Below are positions 10,564 through 21,415 of a stretch of DNA of 64,000 nt, one piece after another. The notes beneath the pieces were generated by a model that had not been told where the DNA came from, made no database searches, and saw only the letters and a list, made by a program, of their open reading frames with translations. The translations under genes and the position numbers were made by a program. The DNA comes from Hemerocallis citrina (Eukaryota > Streptophyta > Magnoliopsida > Asparagales > Asphodelaceae). The DNA lies in the NCBI GenBank assembly GCA_017893485.1, contig CM030360.1, forward strand, positions 11,706,597 to 11,770,596, written 5' to 3'. How positions within the stretch are numbered: the stretch's first letter is position 1; each line of letters opens with the position of its first letter.

Positions 10564-11305
10564 TGTGATTAAATCCTTTTTCTTATTTATTAATTCAAAT
10601 TAATTATTTAAAAATTGCAAAAAAATGATTAAAAATTCAGGAAAATTAATTAAAAATTCTATAAAATAATTATAAATTCGGGAAAATATTTTTGAGCCCC
10701 TAGATAAATAATTATTAATTAGAACAGTTAATTAGTGCTCTTTGAAAATAGATTACCACTTTGCAAAATTAAATAAATGATTCGAATAATAGTTAAAAAA
10801 TCGGGAAAAATCACCAAAAGTCCAGAAGAGCTTAAGAATGATTTTGGGCGCGTTGCCCGCTCAGAAAAACACCTTTACTCCCCAAACAAGATCCAAACTC
10901 CCTTTAAGAGCTCCGATAAAGTCTTGTACGCTATCGAAACAGCAAAACTACTCCCCAAAGGCTGTAACACAGTCTTTGGGAGTGGAGAGCTCGTGATATG
11001 GCTAAAATGGGATTAAATCGGGACCGTTCAAGTCGGGCACGGATCTTAAAGCTTACAGGGGCAAAACGGTAATTTCACCTACAAAATGGGTCCAAAATAG
11101 GAACCAGATCTCCTCTCTAGGGCCCAATAACTCATAAACGGATCTGTTCAATTGGATACGGGTCCCAACCCATTACGAGCCAGTTCAAAAGGATATGGAG
11201 AAATTCTGATTCGTCCTTATCCCTACGAGGTGGTTCTAACCACTTCTATCCATCCACACCGGGAGTAGAGATTTGTTCTTATCTCAAAACAGATCCCCAC
11301 GGCGA

Positions 11306-11314
11306 CTATATATA
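11306..11314 (+). promoter_or_regulatory. TATA box in the 3' LTR
   Basis: CTATATATA precedes CCTCCCTCCTCC, in the position expected between U3 and R. The retroposon is inserted about 35-40 bp downstream, close to the expected transcription start. Confidence 0.6.
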
Positions 11315-11350
11315 CCTCCCTCCTCCTACCGTTACAAGGTTATCATTCTT

Positions 11351-12060
11351 TTTTTTAGGGAAAAGGTGGAATAAGGCCACCCTGTTTCATTAATAAGAAA
11401 TTAACAAAACAACCCCAGCATGCTGGAGCAAGTTACAACCTACAGACAGAAAAAAAAACATGAAGCGACATGACCAGTACATATAATCAGCTCTCACTCT
11501 AACCTACGAGGACCAACTAATTGTATGTCCGTCAAGCAAGCTTCGAGCACCCACCTCCACGGCACGCGCCCACCCACCTGAAGCGAATCCTGTGGGGTTT
11601 GAAAATTTGCCGCTCCCCTCCTTCTACCTCATCAACGCCACTTCAATCATGGCCCAATCGGAGTTGCACCGAAAAGGAGAGTCGTCGCAAAAAACTCTCA
11701 CTAACCCTAATCACGGACACAGTCTAAGAGAGCAATGAAGAACTTATACTCTCTCAGATGATTTCTCACAAACACAGACACCTGCATAAAGTAGTGAGAA
11801 GCAACGTCTTCACTCTCTCACTCTCTCACTCTCTCTCTCACGTAAAACCCAACCAAATCACAACCAATTTGAAGAATCACCTTCACCTCTCGCCCATGCG
11901 GGCGGTGGACGTTGTAGATTTCAGGATCAATGATGAGGGCGTAGTGGCGGTGTTGTTGCAAAGTCTGTGGCAGTGGATTAAGGAAAGTCGAGTTCAGTGT
12001 GTGACTCCTCTACTACCGACCAAGAAGACAAACATCTCCCCTCTGTTCTTTTCCAACCTA
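11351..12060 (-). mobile_element. non-coding LINE-type retroposon inserted in the LTR
   Basis: The element is flanked by a 16-bp direct repeat AAGGTTATCATTCTTT at 11336-11351 and 12061-12076. It begins on the plus strand with a T-run, so the poly(A) end is on the minus strand. The 3' sequence (GGAAAAGGTGGAATAAGGCC...TTTCATTAATAAG) and a CTCTCACTCTCTC segment are shared with the copy at 51440-52212. No reverse transcriptase is present. A long open frame at 11758-12540 runs across its boundary into the LTR and is not a gene. Confidence 0.82.
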
Positions 12061-12340
12061 AAGGTTATCATTCTTTGCCAACCTAAAGCTCTTTCATATT
12101 CTTTTCTAAGTACTGACAAGAGCGTCAGAGGGTTCATCACCGGGATCAACCACGGTGTTTCGAACTTTGTGCAGGTTAACGGCAGCAGCGAGAAGCCAGC
12201 CAAACAGTGGTGGAAGTGTTCAGGTTTGATCCATTCGATTCCTTACGAACCCACAAATTCATCTGTTTGCCCCCACACCGAAATCAGCGGCAACAATAAT
12301 TACTCACTGGATCTACAGAAGAATAACGGTCTTAATCACA

Positions 12341-13714
12341 CAGTAACTAATCACAATTTGAGCTCCTTTACTGCTTGCTTAATATTTAGTTTCTATAATC
12401 ACTCAAAATATTCTACAACATTTTTAATAGCTTCTTGTTATGCTATTCTGCTTTGTAATAAGACTAGATTTGCCCATGGCCACGTGCCTACGGCACGTCT
12501 TTGGAACGATACAACACACGAAAAGCCCTGTAAACAATGAAACAACAATTATGTAGTTCAAGTTTGAATAGTATGACAATAATTAGTTGTAAATAAAAGT
12601 CCATGTTTCTATTGGTATATGTTGAAAAATAATTTTAAACGAGGGTGTAAAATCCAACTTCTTAGAACCTTAAGGATGGAAAATGATGAAATTTAACTGT
12701 TGAAGAGATATTTGCTATTTTCAATATAACATGTGCAATAAAAAGTTATAAAAATTTTACAAACCCGAAATCTTAAAATCTAAATTCGTAAGTAAATAAA
12801 GAAAGAATGGAAGAGAGAGAGGGGGAGAGAGAGAAAGAGAAAAATATGAAAAATTGAAGAGAGAAGAGAGAGATAGTAATAAAGTAATGAGTTTTTTAGT
12901 TTTGGGGGGGAAATTTTAATTTTGGGGTTTGAAATTTTGGGCGGAAAAATATGTTTTGTAGGAATCAATCTAGGCCATTGGTTTTAGGAAAGATGGAATA
13001 AGAGCCACTTGATAGCTTTCTTTGTAATTTATTATATAGATAGGTGCAACCTTTCTGGAAAATCCTTACTTGTTGTCGTGACAGTAGAAGTTTTGTGAAT
13101 GGGTTAAAATTGTATATAGCTCAAAGCTACATATTTATTTTGAGGAAGGCAGGAAGCAGATAGCAAGGCTTTTTAAAATTTTAAAAAATATTGATCTTAA
13201 AATACTGCAGTCATCATTTAGAATGTATGCATTTATTCCCATGCCTAAAGCATATTATGGTTTCTTGTCACAATAGATGACACTAGAAATCATATGTAGT
13301 AGCAACACTGAAGATCTAAAGAAGGAATAATGATTTACTGGTATACATATTTCAATTAGGGAGAAATTTTCTTAAACAAACTTCATGATTTTACCCCCTT
13401 AAAGTTTCAAAATTCAGTACCACATTGAAAGGACGACATAATGCAAATATATAAGCAGCGAACTGCCAAGTACTCATAAAAATTCCATCGGTAATGTAAA
13501 TACAAACAATAATCTCTGTTGTAAGGGAAATGAAGCATCACATAATAACATAGATTCAAACCAAACCAAAACAAATAATTTGAGCAGTTAGAAAAGATGC
13601 CAAAAGGAATAATCTTAAAGCTGAAACCCCACCATAACTCAACAGGTAATAAGACCAAAAAGAAAAGAAAAAAAACGTATCAACTCATTTATAAAAGAGC
13701 ATATGAAGCCTTAC
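12341..13714. other. no gene recognised; AT-rich with a purine-rich tract
   Basis: The sequence after the LTR is AT-rich with no sustained reading frame. A GA-rich low-complexity tract covers about 12795-12875. Nothing else is identifiable. Confidence 0.6.
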
Positions 13715-14619
13715 CTCATTCCAAGATTTTCCTTGAGCTAATCGTGGGTAAACAGGTGCCTTCAGATTCACAAACGATATAGCATTAGAGGTTGTGACCA
13801 GCTTCCACTGTATTCACAATAAAAGATATACTAATAAGCTGGTTTGGAATCACATAAGGTAAAAGAAAAGAAATTATAGGATAACAATAAAAATAATCTT
13901 TTAAAAAATATTGCGATCTTTTAAGCCCATCACTCAGTTATAAACCATGATTATGCATCAAACTACTTTTGACAGAATAATCCTAATTTGGGATCTTTCT
14001 TAAAATGACAATCAGAAACTGTAGTAAAATACCGAACTTGATACAAAAGTTACTTTATGTGACATGCGAAGTATAATTCTTATTAGTAATACGAAGAGTT
14101 TTAGGAGAAACATACATCTGAGTAACCACCAGAAAACAATGCAAAAGAGAAATCTGCCCTTTGATTGATTAGTTGAAGCTTCAGAGTTCCTTTCCCTGTT
14201 TTATTATACTTAGCATTTTGGTAAATAGCAAATTGAGCCTGCAGATGAGAAAGGTGTGAAGCAGTAATTACTAAGAATACAAATATCACAATAATTGAGA
14301 AAGAGCCAACCTTTATTGGATCAGTACACAGAAGCGAGCGAATTGTGCCTGTTATTTTCTGATTCATAGATAGAAGCACTAGAGATTTCAAGAAATAAAA
14401 TTATATGAAATCCCTTTAATTTGTAGGATTCAGTTGTCAGTTTCAAAGAAAATAACTTGTCTTTTCTTTATCTTAAGAGAATGAGCTCAAGAAATTTTCC
14501 AGTTCCTTGTAAACAAACTACTCTTACTTGAAGTTTGCAGGCGAGAAAACGCCTATCCAGTCATCAGGTGATGGATTGGGGTGGCTATATTCTACTGTCA
14601 CCCATTCACTATTTTCTTC
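13715..14619 (-). pseudogene. purple acid phosphatase N-terminal exons (PAP27/PAP1-like fragment)
   Basis: Four minus-strand exons are readable: 14619-14528 (SEWVTVEYSHPNPSPDDWIG, VFSPANF), 14378-14311 (ending LLCTDPIK), 14238-14116 (KTGKGTLKLQLINQRADFSF) and 13807-13715 (APVYPRLAQGKSWNE). The 14527, 14115 and 13714 donors fit the plant pattern (GTAAGA, GTATGT, GTAAGG); the donor after the second exon is GTTGGC. Phases join exactly as in plant purple acid phosphatases of the large PAP27/PAP24 type. These secreted metallophosphatases have a fibronectin-like N-domain, which this is. The second exon has a frameshift. No metallophosphatase domain (metal-binding Asp/His/Asn motifs) follows, so this is a truncated copy. 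It lies about 2.8 kb from a CACTA end and may be a captured fragment. Confidence 0.8.
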
Positions 14620-16749
14620 CTGTAATGATACAAATAACTTCATGAAAAAGTGGAATACACTTTCCTCATTTCTTGCAGAAGTGCATCGGTATTAGAAAAT
14701 CACAACGAAATTAGTGATTGTGCATTCAGATCTTACATGTTTCTTGGATCAAAGTAACACTTGTTGCATGTATAGGAAGACGAGCATTATGATTACACAT
14801 GAATGTACTATCAAGTAGGAAAAAAAATGTATATGAATTGCAGACTAAGCATTCACGGGAACAAAAAAAAATGGACATATTTCTTAATTAGTCGCTCTGA
14901 TAAAAGAATAATCACTGGAAATGGAAGGACTCTTGTAGAATGGATAAACATGGTAAATATCATAAAAAACTTGTAGGTTGGATGTTTACTCGTTACAAAT
15001 GAAGGATTTGCAAATCTAAATTCATCTAAGATGCTCCGTACAGGGTTAAAAGAAAGAACCTGATCAAAAATCCACAAGGAGGAGCCTTCCAACCCCTGAT
15101 CTTAAAAGCATAGAAGCAGCTTTACTACCCACTCCTCCAAGACCAATGACCATACCAAATGGTTCACACACTTTTCTTTGTGATTCCAGGCAAAAGAATT
15201 GAATACTAATCCATATATAATTTCAAGCTGACATATATAGAAAGCTTCTATCAAAATTTGAGTAGTCCTCAATGGATTTATAATGCTATAAGCTACTGCA
15301 TCCTACCTAGTAGTCATAAAATTAATTATTGTTGATCAGTCCTGTTGATCAGTCCACTTTATGTATGAAACCTGAGTACCTATACAGCAGCTTAGTGTGC
15401 ATTACTATTTTGCCATGTTTGCATTACTATGTTTGATAAGCACTAAAGAATGTTAAACTATCTAAGATAAGCACTATATTAATAATGAGGGAATGAAAAC
15501 ATAGAACAATATGAGAGTGGAGACACAAACCTCAATATGAGAAAATTCTCATTCCTTCAACGAGTGGTTGCATATTTTCCTAATATTTGTTGAAGCTTCC
15601 TCAAATTTCAACAAAGTAAACAAGAAGAACAAGTGGTGTAAACAAAGATGCCGAAGAACTGAGCTGGCATTTGGGTTAATTGCACAGACCACATTACATG
15701 ATACAGGATTATTTAAAGTTTTATCCACCATGTTACAAACCTCAATTCTGCTAAACTAGTTCTAAAAGAGGGAGTTCTTACAAATTTATTATGTAACTAC
15801 GTACACTGGATTCAAAATAAATAAAAACAAATTTATTATGAAGAAACTTCAAAATAAATAAAAACAACACGAAGTAAAGAACTCCAGTAACAGCATTTAG
15901 TTCTCAGATACTGCTGAGAAACGAGAATGAAGTATCCCAAATTACAGAAAAGTATCGAACATAATCACTTACCCCCAGCTTCTCACTTACAAACTGTAGC
16001 TTAACCTGGCCATATGCCAGCCAGTTTGGTGTACATTAGTTTCAAATAAGATGCTCTGCAAAGCAAAAGAAAAAGTCCAACAATTCCGATAAGATAAATC
16101 AAAGGAAAACTCAATAAAATGCATGGACCACAGACAGTTACGATACTTCTGCAGATAGTATGAAGGACATCCATACCAAAACACAGCAATCCCATGATTG
16201 AATTAGTCTCCTTCCATCTCACATTCCCAATCTGACTAAGTACCCTTTAGTTACTTTACCTCCTAATTCTTTCCTTTACTAGTCATTCAAGAAATTAAAA
16301 ATTGCAAGTTTGGTTGAAGTCAAACTTAATTTTGAATTAAGCACTTCACTAGCAATCAAAATAAGCACCTAAGATTGAAAAATTACAAATAATTATGCAC
16401 AAAGTTATACCCGAAATAAAACTGCACAACAATATCAAGAACGACTTGAAATCCAGCATCCAAAATATACCACCAATATCAGAATCTAGTGCTAAGTTAA
16501 CTTAATAAGAAAATACAACATAATTGGAAGGGGAGATTACCTTTAGCCTCGAGCTTACAAATCGAGGAAGGAAAGGAGAGGTCGAGCTCCTGCATCGGGA
16601 TTGGGAAACGAAGAGGAAAGGAGAGGGGAGGAGATGAGAGCTTCGGGCATGAGATGACGACGGCGACAAGAAGGTGGAGTTAGGGTATTGTAGATGGGGG
16701 CGACGACGGCGACGGCGACGGGTGCTGGAGACGATGATGGCATCGAGGA
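14620..16749. other. no gene recognised; possible 5' part of the captured locus
   Basis: AT-rich sequence with no convincing exon. At 16555-16740 the composition turns GC-rich, with GGCGACGG repeats, like a 5' untranslated leader reading away from the CACTA end on the minus strand. A matching GC-rich stretch resumes after the hAT MITE (17064-17130). Confidence 0.45.
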
Positions 16750-17063
16750 TAGGGCTGTAAATCGAACCGGACGGGATCAGACAACCATATGTTCAAGCTC
16801 GGACTGAAATTCTACTCGGACGGGCTTATGTCCGGCTCGGTCTAGGTTGGACAAAAATTTTATAGTCCGGGCTCGGTTCGATAAAGCATCGAACCGCAAT
16901 AATACTCGGACAGACTTATGTCCGGCTCGAGCTTGGTAAAGAATCGAACCTAATAATTTGTTCGAGTTCGGTTCGTATAACAGTTCGGACAGTCCACGGT
17001 CGTACCATTTCTCGAGCCGGACTCGACCGGACGACGGACCATCCTGTTCAATTTACACCCCTA
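16750..17063. mobile_element. hAT-type MITE, 314 bp, with 8-bp target duplication
   Basis: Ends are TAGGGCTGTAAATCGAACC and, on the other strand, TAGGGGTGTAAATTGAACA, an imperfect inverted repeat. Both sides carry the identical 8-bp direct repeat ATCGAGGA (16742-16749 and 17064-17071). The interior is full of TCGGACGGGCTTATGTCCGGCTCG-like repeats and has no coding capacity. The 8-bp duplication and TA-GGG termini indicate the hAT superfamily. Confidence 0.88.
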
Positions 17064-17199
17064 ATCGAGGATAGCGGATACGGAGGTGTTGGCGATGGGG
17101 GACGGCGGGGACGGCGGGAGTTGATTTTTGATTTTGGGTTTCGAGAGAGAGAGGGAAAGTGAAAATTATTGGATTTTGGGTTTTGAGAGAGCGAGAGAG

Positions 17200-17412
17200 A
17201 TGGATCTATACTTGGTCTATACTTTTCCCACTATGGGTCTATTCCGGCATTTCTAAAAAACACCGGTATAGACCCTCTCTATTCCGGCATTTCTAAACAA
17301 CGCCAGGATAAAATACTGCTCACATCAGGGCAGATTTTTAAATGGGTCTATCCCAGCATTTCTTTCAAATGCCAAGATAGAAACGCTGGTGTAGAGTCTT
17401 TTTCTTGTAGTG
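17200..17412. mobile_element. CACTA (En/Spm) transposon end with subterminal repeats
   Basis: The segment ends TTTCTTGTAGTG, the reverse complement of the typical CACTACAAGAAA terminus. Before it are alternating subterminal motifs (CCGGCATTTCTAAAAAACACC, TTCCGGCATTTCTAAACAACG, CCCAGCATTTCTTTCAAATGCC) typical of CACTA ends. The opposite terminus was not found, so the element length is unknown. A related end is at 51200-51398. Confidence 0.7.
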
Positions 17413-18568
17413 TGACAGGAGCCTAGGCATGGAGAGTATCAAATGAATTTTACATAGCAAATAACAACCAAACTCCAAATGATTTACAATACCATTATAT
17501 TAAAAACTTAAATTATTAGAGAAGGTGCACTGGAAACAACACCTGATTTTTTCCTCCCGTTCAAAATACACTTATTTTTTGAAACAAAAAAAGAGATTGT
17601 ATTGTAAGTTTGTAACCTCATTACACTCGAAAAATCAAATTCAAACTTTGCCTTCACATACTTCTGATTTACTGTTTCCTTACCTAATCGCAACAAAATC
17701 TTGGGAGAGCTATTTGACGTCCTGCAAAATAAACAAAATAGATAAACCATATAATAGGAGAATTATTTTTGAGTTAAGGATAATAGTAATTAGAGAATGG
17801 TTAATAGATGCAGTGAGAAAAATGATTATATCTAAGGTGTGTGACCGATAAATATAAAATGACAGGCAAACAATTAAGTTGGTGTGGACATATTTGGGCC
17901 GTCAACAGGTTAGTCGAGATGCATACAGTTGAACTCACAAAGAGCCCTTCTATTGATTCAGAATATTATGAGTTAAGGAAAAATGAAGAAAGCAATAAAA
18001 CAAAGCATGTGAAAAACAATTAGAGAAACTCCACCAACAGAAGAAAATGTATGATTTTCATAATACTCGAAAACTGTATACGAAACTAATCAAGGGCTAC
18101 TAAAAGATTTTGACTCTATACGCCAAAGTCATATGATTAACTTAGTGCACAAAAGTCATGTACAATTACAATGTAACTTACGCGGTACAGAAATACACAA
18201 ACTGAACACATCATATATCAAAATATGTTTGCTCAGCCTTAAAGTAATATACAAATGTTATGAAGAATGGTTGGTCACTACTTGTTGGCAGCAACCCAAC
18301 TAAGTTGGTGATTACCAATAAACTCAAGCATCTCAATTTTGCAGGAGAATCATTATGTATTAAAATTATATTTGAAAAGGCCAAAGGACTTAAGATGGAG
18401 ATTCCGCAGTTATAGACAAAAAACGAGAGTAATAGGAGAAGATGATTTGTGTGGCTCAAAAAATACATGTCAGAACAGTTACCCAATCTTGAGAGGCAAC
18501 AAGCAACAGAAAATATATTTTAAAGCTTGCCAAAGGTGGAGGTGTGGTGATGTTGAATTTTGAAGTCA
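17413..18568. other. no gene recognised
   Basis: AT-rich. A short open stretch at 18339-18563 sits after an AG acceptor-like site, but I recognise no family. After the hAT element, 19403-19475 could be a continuing exon (ISVEDEDLAMQIGLKWN then GTATAA), which hints that the hAT element landed in an old gene intron. This is weak. Confidence 0.35.
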
Positions 18569-18576
18569 CTAATGTA

Positions 18577-19386
18577 CTAAGCAGTTAAAATCTCCGATTA
18601 CCCCCGATTAATCCCCGATTAATCGCTAGTTAGAGGCTAAGCGATTATTTTTTTAGCGATTTATAATATTTCAATAGTTTGCGATTTAATCGGCTATAAT
18701 CGGCTGATTAGTGGTTAATCGGCCAATTTTAAGTGGTTGATTAACCGATTAAATATCCTCCTCTAATTTTCATGCTGGTTTGCATTATTTAGACCCAATC
18801 CGGCCCAAACTCAAATCCAAATCTGAAATTCAAATCACTTCTGGTCATTGCAAAAACCCAAACTCGAAATATCGCACCGCTCTCTTCTTACTCGCGCAAA
18901 CACAAACCCAATCTGATTCTCTTCTTCCTTGAGAAAACCCAAACCTGACCCGCCGTCACTTACCCTACACCGTCGCTCCACGTACGCGGCCGCATACTTG
19001 ACCCGGCCTGCATTTGCTGCACCTCCTCCTCTTGCTGCTCGTGCTGCTCCTCCCCGATTGTTTTTGTTTGATGGAACCTACCAACAAGCCCGACTCGACC
19101 CACATTCAGAATATAAACTCAGCTTAAACCAAGTACTCTCTTCTTTTCCTCTATAACTATATATTACTATTTGATAACTCATAATAATTTTATGTTAGGA
19201 TTTAGGTTGCAACATAATGAGAATATATATATATATATTCTCATCGGTTTTTGAAACTAATCGGTCTAGGAGCGATTAGCGATTAATCGGTTAATCGGAA
19301 ATTAATCGGTAATTAAATCGGAAAAACCGTTACATATATATATATTCAGGACCGATTAGTTTCAGAAACCGATTTTAACTGCCTAG
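18577..19386. mobile_element. non-autonomous hAT element, 810 bp, with perfect 8-bp target duplication
   Basis: Terminal inverted repeats are CTAAGCAGTTAAAATC and CTAGGCAGTTAAAATC (15 of 16 match). Both sides carry CTAATGTA (18569-18576 and 19387-19394). Both subterminal zones are packed with GATTAATCGG-type motifs in both orientations. The middle (18780-19160) is unlike the ends and looks like captured genic sequence with proline/alanine-rich open frames. No transposase is encoded. Confidence 0.87.
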
Positions 19387-19999
19387 CTAATGTATTCTTC
19401 AGGTATTTCTGTGGAAGATGAAGACTTAGCAATGCAGATAGGTTTAAAGTGGAATGTGTCCCCAAATTATTATTGCAGGTATAATGGGAGATTGCGTGCA
19501 ACACATGATTAGCTAATGGTTGTTTTATTGAAGTTCAGTTTTGAGGCTAATTTGTTGAGAAGATAATATCATGTGTTCAAATCCCTTATTTTAAGGTTCT
19601 CTTATTAATAGGTTTCCCAGTGATTGGTTTAACCAAGTACAAGTCAAGGGCAAGAAAATAACCAGATTTGGTATAAGATAGTAGCTAAGTGGCTGTGGCG
19701 ATGGCAGTCCCCAAAAGAAAGAATACGCTTCCTACTTCATAAATTACATTAATACAGTCCAGGAATAAGGACTATAGCACTATAATATTGCTTCACCAAA
19801 CAAACGATTTAAATCCATTTAATATATTTTGTTTGTGCAAGATTCACAAAACATATATCAAAACTACTATCTGTAAAATTGATAATGATCCTTAAAAAAA
19901 TTTAAAAGTTGAGAAACAAAATTGAACTCCATAATGTAATTAATATATGATCAAAAATTTGTACAATAAACTAATCTATACCATGAGTATATATTGCGG
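19387..19999. other. no gene recognised
   Basis: AT-rich spacer between the hAT element and the LINE tail. Nothing beyond the weak exon-like stretch at 19403-19475 is visible. Confidence 0.4.
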
Positions 20000-20573
20000 A
20001 AACATTGAGGCAATGGGAAAAAATCGCTTTTTTTTCATCTGCCCGAAAGCTAGGTTAGGTTGGAAAGTAGTATTTGGGCTTTGGACTTGCCGAATCCCCC
20101 ACGGAGACTAGGGATAGTCGGGGTCCATGTAGAGCGAGAATGATGGGGAAGGAAAATAGGGGAGCTTGAGACATTACGGTAGCGGCAGTTTTGTGGATCA
20201 TATTGCTAGATAGAAATGATACTTGTTTCCGTAATGTAAATTGTAGATTACATATTAAGATGCATAAAAAATTTTATCTTATTAATGTATGGGCAAGTCA
20301 GGCAAGGGCGAGAAAGAGGTTGAGGATGGAGGGAGCAGAGTAGTGCTAAAAGCGCCCGGGAATTTCATTCGTTAGTTAGGGATTGGAGAGAAGAGGATTT
20401 GGGGACGAAGAAATGCTTTGTATCTTTTTTAGATTATGTTGCTTTAATTGTTAGTAGGCATGATGTAAGATTTTGGTTGTATTTGAGTTTGTATATGTTG
20501 CTACGTCTACGTAATATTTCGTTAATTTTTCATTAATGAAACTGGTGACAGTGGGTCACCTTAATCCAAAAAA
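20000..20573 (+). mobile_element. 5'-truncated LINE tail
   Basis: Plus-strand fragments match the zinc-binding tail of plant LINE reverse transcriptases (HFFFICPKARLGWK near 20028; VLWIILLDRNDTCFRNV near 20190-20240). The 3' end TTTTCATTAATGAAACTGGTGAC followed by an A8 run at about 20565-20573 is a typical plant LINE 3' terminus. Frames are broken and the 5' part is missing. No clear target duplication was found. Confidence 0.68.
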
Positions 20574-21415
20574 AAGGAGGGGGGGATGATAGTCAAATTA
20601 AACAAAAATCGGGTTTCATGTGCATCAATGATCATAGGTAATCTCTTACGGAAAAGGCTATGGAGGAAGCCCATGCTAATCATATGTAGCAAGATGCCAG
20701 TGCCATCACTTACGAAAACAAGCATCTCATAAACTATAATAAAATGAATTGTCAAATCTAACAAAAGCACAATCTAGACCATTAAAGGAGAAAGGAAAAT
20801 CTAAGAGTTCTAAGAAGGAAATAAAACATCATGTGAGATGATATCCGAGCAGAGACTAATTGAAGTTGTGAACAGAATAATAAAGCCCTTCATAAGCCAG
20901 TGAATGAAGTATGTTTCATTCACATGAACAAGTTCCCAAATGAAGACTAATTTTTGGGAGGGGGGGGGGGGGGGGGGGTGGGGGGGGGTGGTATTACTAT
21001 TTTTAGATAGAACTGTGAGACCATTGGATTATAAATTTGCTGCTTTCTAACTTGAGGATGGACATTAGAAATGGAAGTAGCATGAGTTATTGTGGTTATT
21101 GCTCAAGCCAAATAAAACTTCATACAATACATATCAAAATGGAGCTTAAAAAGATGATAGATTTCGTTAAAAATTCTCTCTACATTTTGTACAACTATTA
21201 TAAAGCCTTTATCCTAACTGTTGAAAAGGAGGAATCATCGCCTCTTAATAACTTGAGAGTTAAGTCATCTCCTAAAACAAAAAAGTAAAGAAAGTGCGAC
21301 AAACTGACAGAAAAATTGATCAAAAGTTTAAAGTTGGATGTGAATCTAACAGTAACTTTCATTGAGTAAATAATGGAAAAGATCATAAGTGAAGTTATCC
21401 TATTAAAAGAAATCT
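20574..21415. other. spacer with a long poly(G) tract
   Basis: No gene is seen. A G-run interrupted by two Ts covers 20960-20991. The rest is AT-rich and lies 3' of the F-box gene, probably including its 3' untranslated region. Confidence 0.6.

Larger units (their letters stand above)
1..12340 (+). mobile_element. Ty3/gypsy (Tat-type) LTR retrotransposon, 3' portion
   Basis: The window opens inside gag; the 5' LTR and primer-binding site lie outside. The order gag, protease, reverse transcriptase, RNase H, a second RNase H, integrase, antisense gene, tandem-repeat 3' untranslated region and 3' LTR is that of the plant Tat lineage of Ty3/gypsy elements (Grande/Retand/Ogre relatives). The dual RNase H and an antisense gene downstream of pol are known Tat traits. 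Every plus-strand reading frame is broken by stops or frameshifts, so the copy is non-functional. A LINE-type retroposon (11351-12060) is nested in the 3' LTR. Confidence 0.9.
10564..12340 (+). repeat. 3' LTR of the Tat-type element, interrupted by a retroposon
   Basis: The best-supported limits are TGTGATTAA at 10564-10572 and TTAATCACA at 12332-12340, a perfect 9-bp terminal inverted repeat with TG..CA ends. Within it are an AT-rich U3, a TATA box at about 11306 and, after the nested retroposon, a U5-like stretch (CTGACAAGAGCGTCAGAGGG) common in plant gypsy LTRs. Without the insertion the LTR is about 1.07 kb. The 5' LTR is outside the window, so the ends cannot be confirmed by alignment; TG at 10476 is the alternative start. 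Confidence 0.65.

Noticed and set aside
11758..12540. 260-aa plus-strand open frame
   Set aside because: It crosses the retroposon/LTR junction and target duplication. The composition is that of non-coding repeats, with no recognisable domain.
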